In this document: piece after piece, positions 40,186 through 53,600 of the stretch
Layout of the letters: every line of letters starts with the position of its first letter
Position numbering within the stretch: position 1 is the first letter of the stretch
Origin: Cinclus cinclus
Lineage: Eukaryota; Chordata; Aves; Passeriformes; Cinclidae
NCBI RefSeq assembly: GCF_963662255.1
Contig: NC_085056.1
Location: 8,188,216-8,252,215, forward strand
DNA length: 64,000 bases
Direction of reading: 5' to 3'
Position numbers and translations under genes: made by a program
Notes under the pieces: generated by a model
Database searches by the model: none
What the model was told of the DNA's origin: nothing
The model's input: only the letters and a program-made list of their open reading frames with translations

Positions 40186-40680
40186 GGAGCCAGGTTACCT
40201 GAGGCTCCCCAGGAGCACCCAGCCAGGCTGGCAGAGGTGGCAGGGGGGTAAGTAATGTGGTTCTTCCAGCCAGTGCGACTAAACTGCCAGGAGGAAAATT
40301 AAACCTGTTTCTCTGCCACCCCACCTGCTGTGGAAACATTCCCCCTGGAAATGGGCAGGGCTGGGTGGTTATTACAATGAAAACTTGTAATAATGAGCTG
40401 CTCATTAGCCCCAAGGATCTCTGGTGGAGGAGACAGCATGGGATTTGCCCGTGGGTAACAAGAGAATGGGAGGGGGGGGAAATCCCTTGTTGTGTAGGGA
40501 AAGTGTTAAAACAAGAGTCAGAACTACTGGTCGGGAGAGCAGAGCCAAGATTAGAAGACAGGAGCAAAAATAAGACACAGGCTCTTTGCCATGACCTCCC
40601 ACACACACTGTCCTCCCGCTCCCCAGGGAAACTGCCTCACCCAACAGAAGTGCCAAGCTCCTTATGGACCTTTATATACA
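40186..40680. other. Intergenic sequence downstream of the MT1-type gene
   Basis: No gene or repeat seen. The MT1-type transcript probably ends near 40,660-40,680. Confidence 0.6.
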
Positions 40681-40686
40681 TATCAC

Positions 40687-40692
40687 TTTATT
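40687..40692 (-). terminator. MT1: Polyadenylation signal of the MT1-type metallothionein gene
   Basis: AATAAA on the minus strand, 131 bases beyond the stop codon, close to the spacing in the other metallothionein gene. Confidence 0.85.
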
Positions 40693-40822
40693 TAGCTAGC
40701 TTATTACATGTCAAAGTGACAAACACTAAAGAAATCTGAACACATATATAAAAAAAGACAACCAACATACACAATAAGGTTATTCTTCTTTGCCCCCCCC
40801 CAGATGTGCAGCCAGGGGTCCC

Positions 40823-41951
<1,129 letters not shown>

Positions 41952-42028
41952 GTCGGGCTGGGCTGGGTGCCTGCTGTCGGACGCGTTGAGCGACGGAAAG
42001 AAGCTTTGGCAGCACTCGCAGCCGCCTC

Positions 42029-42037
42029 CTATTTATC
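42029..42037 (-). promoter_or_regulatory. MT1: TATA-like box of the MT1-type gene
   Basis: The minus strand reads GATAAATAG, 78 bases upstream of ATG, so the transcript should start near 42,000. The flanking sequence is GC-rich. Confidence 0.85.
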
Positions 42038-42054
42038 GCTGGCCAGGAGAGAGC

Positions 42055-42093
42055 GAGTGCAAAACCTCCGCCCCTGCAGCCTGCGCACGGCTC
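42055..42093. promoter_or_regulatory. Two metal-response elements upstream of the MT1-type gene
   Basis: A minus-strand core TGCACTC occupies 42,055-42,061. A plus-strand element CTGCGCACGGCTC begins at 42,081, with its core at 42,082-42,088. Both fit TGCRCNC and lie 18-51 bases upstream of the TATA-like box, the usual arrangement for MTF-1 control. Confidence 0.8.
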
Positions 42094-42368
42094 CGCTCGG
42101 CTCCTGCCCCGGGCGCTGCTGATTCACTCCCCGGGAGGCGCAGCGTGACCTGGGGCTCCAGCATCCCTCCGCGCCCCCTCCCTGGGGTGCTGCGGCAGTA
42201 GGGAGGGCTGTCGGGTGACCACCCCTCTCTGGTGGGGATGTTGGAAGGGGTGAAGAGAACGGCCGGATCTCGTCACACAGATGACACCTGTCTCGGGAGT
42301 GTGGCTGTGCTTGATGGGGATGGGGGCTGAAGGTGTGCACCCAGGGAGCCCCCACAGTCCAGCCATTG

Positions 42369-42394
42369 ACTGATTGATTGATTGATTGATTGAT
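42369..42394. repeat. (GATT)n tetranucleotide microsatellite
   Basis: About six perfect copies of GATT in a row beginning after CCATTGACT. Confidence 0.95.
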
Positions 42395-45300
42395 GCCAAA
42401 ATCTGACTGGGGATACATTAATCCTGGAAGTGCCGCCACTGCTGTGAAATCTCAGTGCCCTCCTCTCAGAGATGGCACAGTGGGGTGATGGGGAGCTGGC
42501 ACCATGAGGTGACAGGGATTCACTCCCTGCTTGAGACCCTGTCCTCTCGTTCTGACATCCTCCCCACAAGTGGGAGCAGCAACAAGCTGGACTGGCCTGG
42601 CCAGAGCCTGCCATGCCCTCCCAGTGCCCCAGGACAGTGGCACCCACGTCCTCTTGGCGCCGTGCATGGCACCTTGGGGCCCTGTCTCCTTCCTGGCTGT
42701 GGTGCTCCATCCCACTCTTCTGAATTAATTTCCGTGTGCCATTACCTCAGTGTGCAGGGGAGGAGGGTGGCAGGCAAGCTGCCATCACCCTGGTCAACTC
42801 CTCCAGCGGGTTTTACCCACCCACTCAAAAAAGCAGTGAGGGTTTGGGGTGGAAGGCACAAGAAGGAAAAAAAAAAAAAAAGATGCTTGCTGAGATTTTT
42901 GGTGTGGGGGCAGTCAACTTTATGTGCGGGAGGCATAGTCAGCCATGGAGCATCCTTCCTCCTCATTCCTGTGCTTCTGTGTGCTCCTTGGTGTCAGTGA
43001 TACCCCATCCCAGCTGCCCCCTCCTCTGAGACTCCCTTGCTTTGAGGTTTTATCCCAGCTGGGTTTTTGCCTGAGGTACCTGGCTGAAGCAGTTTGTTGA
43101 TGATAATCCAGCCGAAACAGCGGCCCAGGGAGTATTTTTACCACTCAGCTGTCTGGGCTTGTTGGGAGCTTGTTGGGTGACCTGATGAGGAACATTGCCA
43201 GCACCCCAACTCAGCGTCTCCTCCAGCCTCTCCAGGCCAGTGTGGGAAATCAGTATGGAAAAGCCTAAGAAAGGCAGAGCCAATGGGCCCCTTCCTCAAC
43301 TCTTCTACCCTGGAGCAGCCTGTCAGTGAGTGCCCTGACATGCCAACCCTGCGGTCATATGAATGTCACACTGCTGCTGATGCACTGAGGCATGATGGCA
43401 GGGGACAGTGCCAGGGACCAGGTGCATACCAAGAGTATTATTGCTCCTGTGAGAGCAGGGAAACACAAACATGGGAAACACACATGCAAATGGTCACCTG
43501 CCACCCTGGCTATGGCCCCCTATCTGTATTGGTGTCATGACAGAGGGGCAACATTTCTTTGAGATCTTGCATTTGCTCTGCTCCTTGGATGAAATAATCA
43601 GCCAAGCACTCCTGTAGTGCAGTAATATGCTGAAGGAAATGCTTCCTGCCATGTTGTGATGGATTAATGGGGAACAACAATATCACTGTTGCATCTGATG
43701 TGTCTTCCCCCACTGCCTGGCACCCTTGGACACCCAGGCATAACTGGCCCTCTCCCCGGCTGGTGATTGCCCAGGGATACAGGGACAGGTGGCTTCTCCA
43801 AAGTGGTTCCTCTCCTCTAGCCTAGGGTAAGGAAGGTGAAGCCCACACAAAGGGAAGAGAGCAATTTCTGCCATGAAAGGACAGTGTACAGGAAAAACAC
43901 TCCAGCATCTGTTCTAAGTCATATCCCAACCCTTTTTACATTCTTTCCTCTCTTACTGCACAAAGGAAAAAAGCGTCTTCCAGGTGATGTAGGTCTGGGA
44001 GTCAGGAGTCTGGTAGATCTTACATTGCTCTTGGTCTATTCTGTAACTGATCTGGGATACATTCTATAATTAATTTGGGATTGGGCTGGAATAGTGGGTT
44101 GTCAGGCAGACACACACCAATCAGGCCACCTACAGAAACAACCTGTGATTGGGGTGACAGTGATGAGCTGGGGACATCTTCCTGCTGTTTAAATACCCCC
44201 CCGTGACAAGGTCTTGCTAGCCTCAGTTTGCCTTCTGGCCCCTGCCCTCCATTTTCCTGGGTGCTCTCCGTCATTTGAATGAGCCTGATGCTGCTCTCCA
44301 GAGCCAAGTAAAACAGGCAGGATCCCTGCACAGGATTTATTAACCAGCCCTTGCCATACCAGAGCTGTACCCCTTGGCTCTCATGTCCCCTACGTGGGAA
44401 TCCTGGCTCTGTCCCCAGGCACGTCCATGGCAATTACCTGAAGATTGTTGGGTGGATTAACACAGGTGAGTCAGCTTGGTGCTCTAATGCTCCAGGCAGA
44501 GCTGGAGATGATGTTTACCGGGGGAATGGTGATGGCTGAGCATCACCATGGGCATGCCAGGGAGAGGGCTCCCTACAAAGGAGAGAAGGAAGCTGACAGC
44601 TTTCAGGACAGTGTAGAAGAGACACCTGTTCCTGTGACACCTGGGGTGTTTACAGCTGTTTGCTGAAAGCCACAGGACAGTGTCAGGGCTGGTGCCGGTG
44701 ACTGGCAGTGACTCAAGGCTGGTGCCAGGCAGGCTAGGAGGGAGGCACAGCAGCCAGCTTCCGTGGAGGTGAGCTGGCACAGGTCCTGGCTCTCTGCTGA
44801 AGGACACGTGGCTCCAGTCACCTGTGGGCACACAGAAGTGCATAATGGACCAGCATCAGCCTCCAGCTGCCCACAGTGTAGCCACTCAGCACATCTCCTT
44901 CTGGGGACCCTGCAGACTCTTACAAGTCCCCCTCTCATGGCACGTGTTCCACAAAGTGCTTGCTCTGGGCTCATCATCCCCTCTGGAGCAATGATGGGTT
45001 TGGTGACCCCTCCTTCACCCAGATACAACATCCCAGGCAGCCAGGGGGCTCTGCTGGCAAAGCACCCTGGCTTGGCTGGTACAGACTGTGGGCAGGGATG
45101 CAGGGAGCTGTGAACCCCATGTGAGCACAGCACCAAGGCCCTGGAGACAGTCCCTGGAGGTACCATGCCCCTCACCATTGCCTATTGCTTGCCAAGCAGG
45201 ATGCTGATGCAGGGTACCCAGGGGTGGCCCTGACGCTGCAGCAGAGCAAGGGCAGCTCAGCTCTGCCTGCTCCAGCTTCCTTCTTTGTGTTGGTCTCTGG

Positions 45301-47789
45301 GCAGGAGAGCCACGGCTGGCCAGGAATCAGCTGCCAGAGGTACATGGGACTGCAGCCCACTGGGACCGTTCTTTTAAACCGAAATAGAGAAACAAAAAAT
45401 ATTTTAGCACCCAGCAAACACCCAGCACATGCAAGTGCTGAAAGCCAACAGGAAGCCCTAGGAGTGATTGCTGCTTAGAAAGCAGGCTTGGCTTTGATCT
45501 GAATCTCAGGTTATTGTTTGCTGATGATAAACAAGTGTTTGAAACACGGGAAATAGGTGCTGACGTAGTTTTATTTTGCTAGTGCTTGCCAGCCCTTTGG
45601 CAGAGGAGGAAGAGGGTGAATCACCCCTTGTCTGCCCTGGGAAGCCATTCCCAACCACTCCCCATGTGCATAGGCAAAGCCTTGGAAACATTTGGGAGTG
45701 AAACCGGATCAGTGCGGTGACCTCAGGCTGTGGAGACTTCTTTCTTTTTCCCAGAAAATTGTGAGCAAAGACTTGTTCTGCTCTCAGTGGCAGACATTAG
45801 CTAAGATCATTGTCTTCCACCTTGCATCTTCCTGGGAAGACGCCTGCTTCCCTGCCTGCACCTTGATTGCAGCTTTAGGAAAATACATCCCAACTAGTGC
45901 TTCTCCAATATCAGCCATCAGCAAAGACATGGCATGTCCCATTTTCCTGGGGAAATACCTTCGTTGGGGACTGGCCCACATCACGTCTGTAACCATAGGA
46001 TAGCACCTTCAGCGAGGGCCCGCTGGCAGTGGGAAGGGGACAGGCAGATTTCCATTAAGCAGGAATTGCACGGCATGCAATCCTGGGACGCTTTCACAAG
46101 CCGGCAGCACTCTTTGATGTGGGCTCTTTGGGAACCGCCTTGTGACCCAGCCGGCTGCGCTGGGGCTGGGACTCCCAAAGCCGGGATTATGAGTCGGGCT
46201 CAGCTGCCGGCTCATCCTATAGCTCCAGGCAAGGGCTTGGCCCTTACTCTTTATTTCTTATCTGGAACGGAGCTATCAATATTACCTTCCCCTTGAAAAA
46301 GCAGTGTGGAGAGGGTGGAGATTTGCTCATTACTGATTTTTAGGGAGAAGGGAAAAGAAGAAATGCCGAGTTGATGTCATCAACTGGGTCCAGGGGGGTG
46401 ACCTGACTTTGCAAAGTTCCTGCCAGTTTTGGAGTGTGCATCCTGAGAGACCCCAGCACAAGGTGGGAGCTCCTGCCTGGCAGGACAGGCTTTTGGGGCC
46501 AGGTGATGTGTGTTGGGGCATGTCTGGAAGATGAAAGGGCTGATTTTTCTTTTGATCATGAAATTCTCATAAATGTTAATGGAAATTACTTCGAGGTCTA
46601 ACGAGGGTTGAATTGCAGCCCCCAAGGGAAGGAAGGGGTTGAGGACCAACCTAGCTTTGTCTGGGAAATAAAAATGCTTGAATTTACCTTGTCCCCCACC
46701 TGTGAGAGCAGAAAATCAGTGGGTCAGGGGCTGCCCAGCATCCCTGCCTATTCTTCTGGGAAAGGGATTTGCCAGGTGTTCCCCACTTTGCCCAACATTG
46801 CTGGCAACTGCATGACAGGCTTTAAGCATCACCTTAACTCCAGGCATAATTTTAATTCACCAATCTAATTCTTTCCCACTGTACAGTTTGGATTTTCTTA
46901 TTTTTCTTTAGTTTTGTTTTTTTCTTTACATCTTTCCTTCCCTTTTGTGTCTTTCAGGTTCCCACAGACTTCAAACTCACCTGCTCCAACTACTTGCCGC
47001 CTCCCCTGGCTGAAACGTGACCCAGAGTTTCCAAGTATCGTTACCTTGGGCATATTTAATTATTATATTCCCCTTTGTTGCTAATTAGAAGACAAGAGTA
47101 GAGGGGATGAGTAATTCCCTGGGATGTCAAGTACACACTTGCCTGAGCTTGCAAAGAAAACATCAGCCCCCTCAGTATAAAGGTGTGAAATAAAAGGATG
47201 TGATATTTTCCTTCATGTCTTTATAGCCTTGCTCCTGAATCCAGAGATCCTTGTTGTCTATCCTGAGAATGATTCACTCAGCTGCTGTGCTGGATCCCAC
47301 CTCCCCCAAGAGCAGCGTAGCTGTAGAGGCAGGATTGGACACAACAGCTCTTTACATCCCCATCCAAAAGTGTCTCCCATCCCAGGAACGGGCATGGGAT
47401 GGGGGAGAGAAATGCTGCTCCAGATGGGGCAGCAAACCTGGGATGGCAAAAGTCCCTGCAGACAGGCTCATTTTTCATTTTAAGGAGTACTTAAGTGTGC
47501 AGATGCAATTGCTCATTCCTCCCCACTCCCTCCAGCCATATTATCCCTCTCCTCGAAGGATGAGGATGGTTATTTTTGCCAACATTTTCCCAAACTCAGT
47601 ATCTTAGTGCTCCTCAGCATTCCTCTTCCAGGCAGACAAAGGCATAGTGAATTTTTGGTTACATTTGAAGTATTTTCCAAGAAACAGCTTCTGGGTATGT
47701 AACAATCCTCATACCTGTTGTGCTGTCAGGGCCAGCTTCTCCATGCAACTTGCCTAGAAAGCTAGCAACCTGTGCCAAGGATGTTTGAT

Positions 47790-47905
47790 TATATAATCTG
47801 TATCTATCTCTAATTTATTATATGATATTTTATTATATATTATGTATTATATTAAATCATAGTGGATTAAACAATGTTATATGAAGTGATCATATTATAT
47901 CAATT
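47790..47905. repeat. AT-rich TATTATAT low-complexity tract
   Basis: Runs of TTATTATATGATATTTTATT and similar words without coding potential. Confidence 0.8.
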
Positions 47906-48229
47906 ATGTTAGTAGGAACTAGAAAAGAGCAAACACTGGTCACAAGGCATTGCTTTGCCAAGTCCGCGCAGAGTAGCCAGGAAGGAGGATGGTGATGATC
48001 TCCTGCTGGATTTTAAGATCCATGTTCTAGTGAAGAAGATGAATAATCACACAACTACAATCACACTAATCTTGGCTGCAAAGCAGCTCCGATTTGTGCA
48101 GCACTGAAACCCAAGGGGTTAGTGAGGATTTTATCAGATTTCTCTGCTTGTAAAAGTGGCAAAAGGGAAGGACCCCTGTCCTGAGCACTGCTCAGGACTC
48201 AGGACTGGATGCTGTACCTTTGGATGTAA

Positions 48230-48470
48230 ATAAATTTCATTATGTTTTATTATTTTATTTATAAAATAAATACATTTAATTTTATAGATGATAGGCCTTT
48301 AAAACAAAGGGAAATGAGTGCTAAAAGCCATTATTTCAATATTAAGAGTTTCAGAGTCAGCTGATTCAAAGTGGCAGCTGTAATTTAATTGTGTTGTGGA
48401 CGTGCCAAACCCAATACCATAATTAGTGATTCAAAATAATATTTACAGCTCAAAACATACATATTTAGCA
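48230..48470. promoter_or_regulatory. AT-rich block with paired E-boxes, candidate element
   Basis: After a TTTTATTATTTTATTTATAA tract comes a non-coding stretch with two CAGCTG E-boxes 17 bases apart (48,358-48,363 and 48,375-48,380), then TAATTTAATTG and CATAATTAGTGATTC. The motif mix resembles conserved enhancers, but conservation was not tested. Confidence 0.25.
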
Positions 48471-48599
48471 AGAAGCTGAAATTTCCATCTATTTACAATT
48501 TTACCAGCTTTAAAAGGTCTCTAAGCTCAGTTTTCCCCCCAGTTTTGCTTGGCTGGGTTTGAAGAACCTGTTCAGAGCAATGCTCAGAACTGCTGGGAG

Positions 48600-48695
48600 G
48601 GGAGCTGGGGATTTTGTCCCTACCCATGGCATGGAGTTTGGAACTGGATGATCTTTAATGTCCTTTCCAAGCCAAACCATTCTAAAATTCTGCGA
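48600..48695 (+). repeat. CR1 LINE 3'-end fragment
   Basis: ATGGAGTTTGGAACTGGATG, ATCTTTAATGTCCTTTCCAA and CCATTCTAAAATTCTGCGAT match the CR1 end ('ggaactagatgatctttaaggtcccttccaaccca'). The left limit is approximate. Confidence 0.85.
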
Positions 48696-48699
48696 TATT

Positions 48700-49860
48700 C
48701 CCTGCAAAGACAGCAATGTTTGCTGGCCTAGAGCAACATCCCATTGCGTGCCTGAGCTCATGCCAGCACTTTGCCTTTGTGCTCTGGTATCCAAACCAGC
48801 ATGAGGGAGGGGGGACCCACTGCCAGGCTGGCCCTGACACCCACGCTCACCTCAAACAGAGACACAGAGGGGAAAAAACACCCTCCTCAACATGCTGCAT
48901 GCGATTGCTGCCTCGTTTTCCACAAGTACAATGGCACATTTGATAGAGGTGCCAGAGAACCTTGGTAAAAACAATTACAAAAAGAGAAGAAGGAGGTTGT
49001 CACATTCAGAATCACATGATCCCTGCTCGAGTGCTGCTTTTTAGAGCCCTCCTCTGCATGCGGGGCAGGGATGCTGCTGCTGGCCAGGGCTTGGCCAATG
49101 CACAAGGAAATGCCAGCTGGGATGTGTCTGCCAGCTCTCCTAGAAATAAATGAATCTGTGCCTCAAACTACCGGCCTTTTCAGGGAAGGAAGGAAGAGAT
49201 GTTTATCCAATGCATCCTCTTCCAAACCTGCTTCTTGCTGCAATGGGAATGATAATGTCCCAGTGCAGGTGATGGATTCAGGCACTGTCAGAGGGCACGG
49301 CACCCAAGAGGTTTATCATGTTAAAATATTTCTTAAACCTAAAATAATTTAAGAATTTCTAAAGTCATGACCTTGAGCCAGGGTTTCCCTACCCAGCCTG
49401 TGTCCAGGCAGGGAGTGGGCACTGCAGGGAGACCCATGATGGTCTGTATACCAAAATCCACACAGGACAGGGACCCGCATCAATATTTACACTGGGGCCC
49501 TGTGAGGGTTTGCCCTCTGTTACCCTCATGTCCAACCTCCTCTCAGTGCCCCAGCGGATGGATTCTGTTGGATGCAGCGCCTAATTCCACAAAACAGCAG
49601 TAATGATGTTCTGAGTCTGTGCTTTTGGCTTCACAGAACATAACTCTGGGCTGGGTTTGACTGGCTTGGAGATCTCTCAGTTGGAGATACTCCTGGCAAG
49701 GTGTGAGTAAGGATGTGTGTGGCAGCCGGCAGGCAGCAAAGGGTGAGGTGAGGGCACTGGGGACAGAGAGAAGACAGCCCTTGGCCCCAGCTGGGTGCTG
49801 ATCGTGCAGAGAATTTGGGACTGAGATGGCAATGCGGGTGTTGGAGGCCGCTGTAGCTCC
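48700..49860. other. Intergenic region upstream of BBS2
   Basis: No gene or repeat family seen. Open frames of about 60-110 codons on both strands have no recognisable content. Confidence 0.6.
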
Positions 49861-49869
49861 CAAGGGGGG

Positions 49870-50335
49870 CAATTGCCTCTATCCTCCTGTCCCCGGTTGC
49901 CCCCCAGTACCTCCAGTTGCTCCCCCAGTTCTCCTGACCTCTACAAACGCCTACCCTAGTTCCACACCTCCAACTGCCCCCACCTCCCCAACTGCCCCCT
50001 GCATCCCAAACTGCCCCTCAGCTCTTCTAACCTCTGCATTTGCCCTCCTGGCCCCCTAATCCCACACTCCAGCTCTCCCAGACGCACCCTAGTCTCTCCA
50101 GTTGCACACCCCTGTATCTCTGTGAGTGCCACCCACCTCCTCCAGTCCTACACTTCAGTTCACCTCTAGCTGCCCTGACCTTTGCAACTGCACCCCCCAG
50201 TCCTACCCCATCTCCCCCAGATGTCCCCTCAGTCCTACCCCATCTCCCCCAGATGTCCCCCCCCGGTCCCACCCCGTCTCCCCCATTGCCCCCCGTCCCC
50301 CCTTCACACCGCCCCCCCGGCCCCACAGCGCCCCC
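49870..50335. repeat. Pyrimidine-rich tract with 32-bp direct repeats upstream of BBS2
   Basis: About 465 bases are strongly biased to C and T on the plus strand, with recurring CCAGTTGC and CTCCCCCAG words. At 50,201, 50,233 and 50,267 a unit starting TCCTACCCCATCTCCCCCAG (the third reads TCCCACCCCGTCTCCCCCAT) recurs at 32-34 bases. On the minus strand this gives closely spaced runs of four or more G, compatible with G-quadruplex formation. It stops about 150 bases before the BBS2 start codon. Confidence 0.8.
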
Positions 50336-50486
50336 CCGCGGCCGCTCCTCGGGCCGCGCCCCTCCCGCTGACGCGTCGCCTGCGCGTGCGCGCGCGGTGC
50401 CGGTGCCGGTGGTTCAGCGGCGGCCCCGCGGCCCGGCCAGGCCCGGCTTCCCTCGCCCCGTCCTGCCCCGCGGCCCCTCGCCCACC
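50336..50486 (+). promoter_or_regulatory. BBS2: BBS2 CpG-rich promoter with NRF1-type site
   Basis: A TATA-less, CpG-dense stretch ends at the start codon. TGCGCGTGCGCG at 50,381-50,392 reads CGCGCACGCGCA on the minus strand and fits the NRF1 consensus YGCGCAYGCGCR at every position. I see no full RFX X-box here, although many ciliary genes have one. The CpG-rich zone extends through exon 1 to about 50,830. Confidence 0.7.
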
Positions 50487-50603
50487 ATGTTGGTGCCCGT
50501 GTTCACGCTGAAGCTCAAGCACAAGATCCTGCCCCGCATGGTGGCGCTGGGCCGGTACGACGGGACGCACCCCTGCCTGGCGGCCGCCACGCAGGCGGGC
50601 AAG
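50487..50603 (+). CDS. BBS2: BBS2 exon 1
   Basis: 39 codons, [10 protein letters not shown] to LAAATQAGK, then the donor AAG|GTAACG. This opens the first propeller blade. Confidence 0.97.
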
Positions 50604-53600
50604 GTAACGGGGCAGGAGCATCCTCGGCGGCTGCGGCGCGGCCTGGCCCGGTGGAAGGGTCGAAGCTGCGCTAACCCCCGCCGGCTCCCCTGCGCCAGGG
50701 CTGAGCCGAGCCCGGAGCTGTGGGCCCGTGCCCCTCCGCAGGGCCAGGCCCGGCCCAGGCGCTGGAGCTGCGTGCGGGCACGGGGACGCGATGCTGGAAG
50801 CCTCGCTCTGCTGCCGCAGGGAGCTTGCAAACATTAATAGCAGGTGACGAAGTTGAGCGGTAGCAGAAGTGCCCAGAGAGGCTGCGGAGTCTCCAGCCCT
50901 GGGGATATTCAAAAGCTGTCTAGACACAATCTGGAGTAACACGCTCTGGGGGACCCTGTTGGAGCAGGAGCTTGAACTAGGTGACTTCTGTGGCTCTTCC
51001 AGCCTGATCCACTTCACAAACCCAAGTCGCCAAGGAAACTCAGGTTTTCTAGCAGACAGCGGGATTTTTTGAAGCCATGGGTTTTACCATGCAGTTTTCA
51101 CAGCAGTGAGCCTTGGCACTGTTACAAACGAAGCTCTGTGCTGATAACGGGGCCGAGGCTTCTGTGGGTGATGCGCAAACAGCCTGACGGGAGCAGAGAG
51201 CATCCTGTGTGCTCTGTTTGAGTTAGAAACATAAACAAAACAGGATTAAGTACAACCTGACTAATAAAGCATAGGTTGAAGCATAAACTCACAGAGGCAC
51301 TTAGGTTGGAAATACAAACAGGGTTCATCTGTGATGTTTCCCAGCATTATTTGATTTTATTTCGGCACCTTTAGGCACAGCATAGAACAAGGGCTTGCCT
51401 GAGGGACAGACTGCACAGCCAAAAATCAAGCTGTTGAGGCTGTGATCCTCTGACTTGGCTCCAGGCAATTACAGTGTCTTGAGTATTGGTCAGTGAGAGT
51501 AAAACCATGTTTATCATTCATCCTATTTAAATTAACCACGTTCACCTACAGATGGAGGTTACAGATATGTGTCAGGGAAATTGTCCTAAATGTTTCGGGT
51601 ATTTTGCAAATATTGCTGCCAGTTGGAGCTAATTTGTTTAGTTTGTTGTTGTTCCCTTTGGTTTCCTATTTTTGCCTTACTGTGAAGACTTGTCATTTTC
51701 AGAAACAAACAAAACAATGATGTTGCAACTCCACTGGCCATAGCACTGTTTTTCCTGCCATTTCCCTTTTTCTAGTATAGTTTAAAGAATAACTGTGAGA
51801 AATGCTATGGTCAGTAAAACCCACAGTCTTTTGTCCTCATTTAGGTTGAGGGAATATCTTCTTCCCATCACAGTTATTATCTAAACAATAGTCTTTACTG
51901 TTTGTATGCAAACAGATACATGTGTTGTGTTAATATTTGTATCTTTGTTTCTACAGGTTTTTATTCACAATCCTCATGCCCGAGGGCAGAGAACAAACAC
52001 AAATCGAATGGTGCAAAGTAACCAAGATTCAGACATTTCTCTTCTGAACATTAATCAAGGGATCACTTGTCTGACTTCGGGAGTGCTGAACCCTCAGCTG
52101 GGTTATGATTGTCTTCTGGTTGGAACACAGACTAATTTATTGGCTTATGATGTATATAACAACTCGGATTTGTTTTACAGAGAGGCAAGTTCGTTTAGCT
52201 GTCTGCTTTTTTTAGTACCGCCATCGTTTTCTGTTTCTTGGAATTGTAAAGATTACAGTTTTTCCATTACTTTGTCAATTAATTGTGTGTCTGTGCTATG
52301 CATTATTCCTGCTGCTATATTCGGAATGTTTTGTCTCTGGAATATCTGCAGTATTTCAAAATTAATATGGGAAAATTTACTCTCACACATACAGACATAC
52401 ATTGCATTCATATGTCACATCCCCTAGCAAGACCAAATTACAAAAAAAAAAATAGGCATTCAGAGCTCAGCTAAATGGACAGTGATAGTGTTGGAAGCTC
52501 TCTTCTTCCCTTGTGTGCTCTGATGTATTACTGCCTGCTGTTTCTTTTTCCTGTAATGCTTCTCTGTAGGTTTCAGATGGAGCCAATGCAATAGTTCTTG
52601 GAAAGCTGGGAGATATTTCACCTCCACTCGCTATTATTGGTGGAAACTGTGCCCTGCAGGGCTTTGATTATGAAGGAAATGACCGTTTTTGGACGGTAAG
52701 GACATGCATAATAGTTTTGAAGTTAGTAGAATATTCTTTCAATGACACTAAATCTTGATTTTTTAAAATATGATAACAGTTTAGTTGCTGATTGTTCTTA
52801 ATTTATCTCAGGCCTTAAACTGTGTTTTGGCCATGTATTCAGTGCACTCAGATGTTGCTTGAGCACTGGTTGTGTCAGCTGTTCTGTTGCAGTTGAGATA
52901 ATAAAAATAATGCAGCTTCTGAGAGCTTTGACCATCACTGAGTACTGTCCTCTTTGCAGGTTACTGGAGACAATGTTCGTTCGTTAGCACTGTGTGACTT
53001 CGATGATGATGGGAAAACTGAGGTTTGTGACCATTTACACATGGATTCAGCTGCTCTTGTGGTCTTGCAGTGAAATGATAATAAAAGAACTTAGATTATC
53101 AAATACAACTGACTTATATCACCAGTTAGTTTCTCATTTTTCTTTGTGCCAGGAGCAATACAATGAGATGCTTTTCATCATCAGTTGCAAGGCATCTATT
53201 TCAGTGGTATTTCTTGAATGTGGTTATGAATTCTTAAATTTCAGAGAAACAACTTGCAGGCTTATATGTAAAAGTGAACTTTCAAAAAGCTGTTCTTTTG
53301 AAAAGCTTCACTTACAGTTGGTAAAATGGAGAAATCTGTCTTCACATCCAGCCCTTCTGTTTCCTTAAAGCGACATGGGGAAATGAAATACTCTTTGCTT
53401 TGCTGATTTAAAATGACAGTAACTTGTAACACACATTTTGCTGATAATGATATGAGACAAACAATAGGAAACAGCTGCCATTCTGATCATGCAAGCTGCA
53501 AGAGATGGGTGAAATTGTGAATTTTTATGGCATTCTCTTTTGGAAGTGTTTCTTCATCCAAAATTAACAATTGTGCTTCTAGATATGAATCTTCAAGAAG

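Larger units (their letters stand above)
42130..48240. other. Intergenic region between MT1-type gene and BBS2, left part
   Basis: No gene recognised and no third metallothionein-like exon seen. It contains a (GATT)n microsatellite at 42,369-42,394, an A run near 42,869-42,882, and an AT-rich TATA-type tract at 47,790-47,905. The many open frames are unsupported and overlap one another. Confidence 0.65.

Noticed and set aside
42130..50300. A third metallothionein gene or pseudogene near BBS2
   Set aside because: I looked for cysteine-rich exon patterns (TGC-rich 66 and 95 nt blocks) on both strands and saw none; birds are known to carry two copies.
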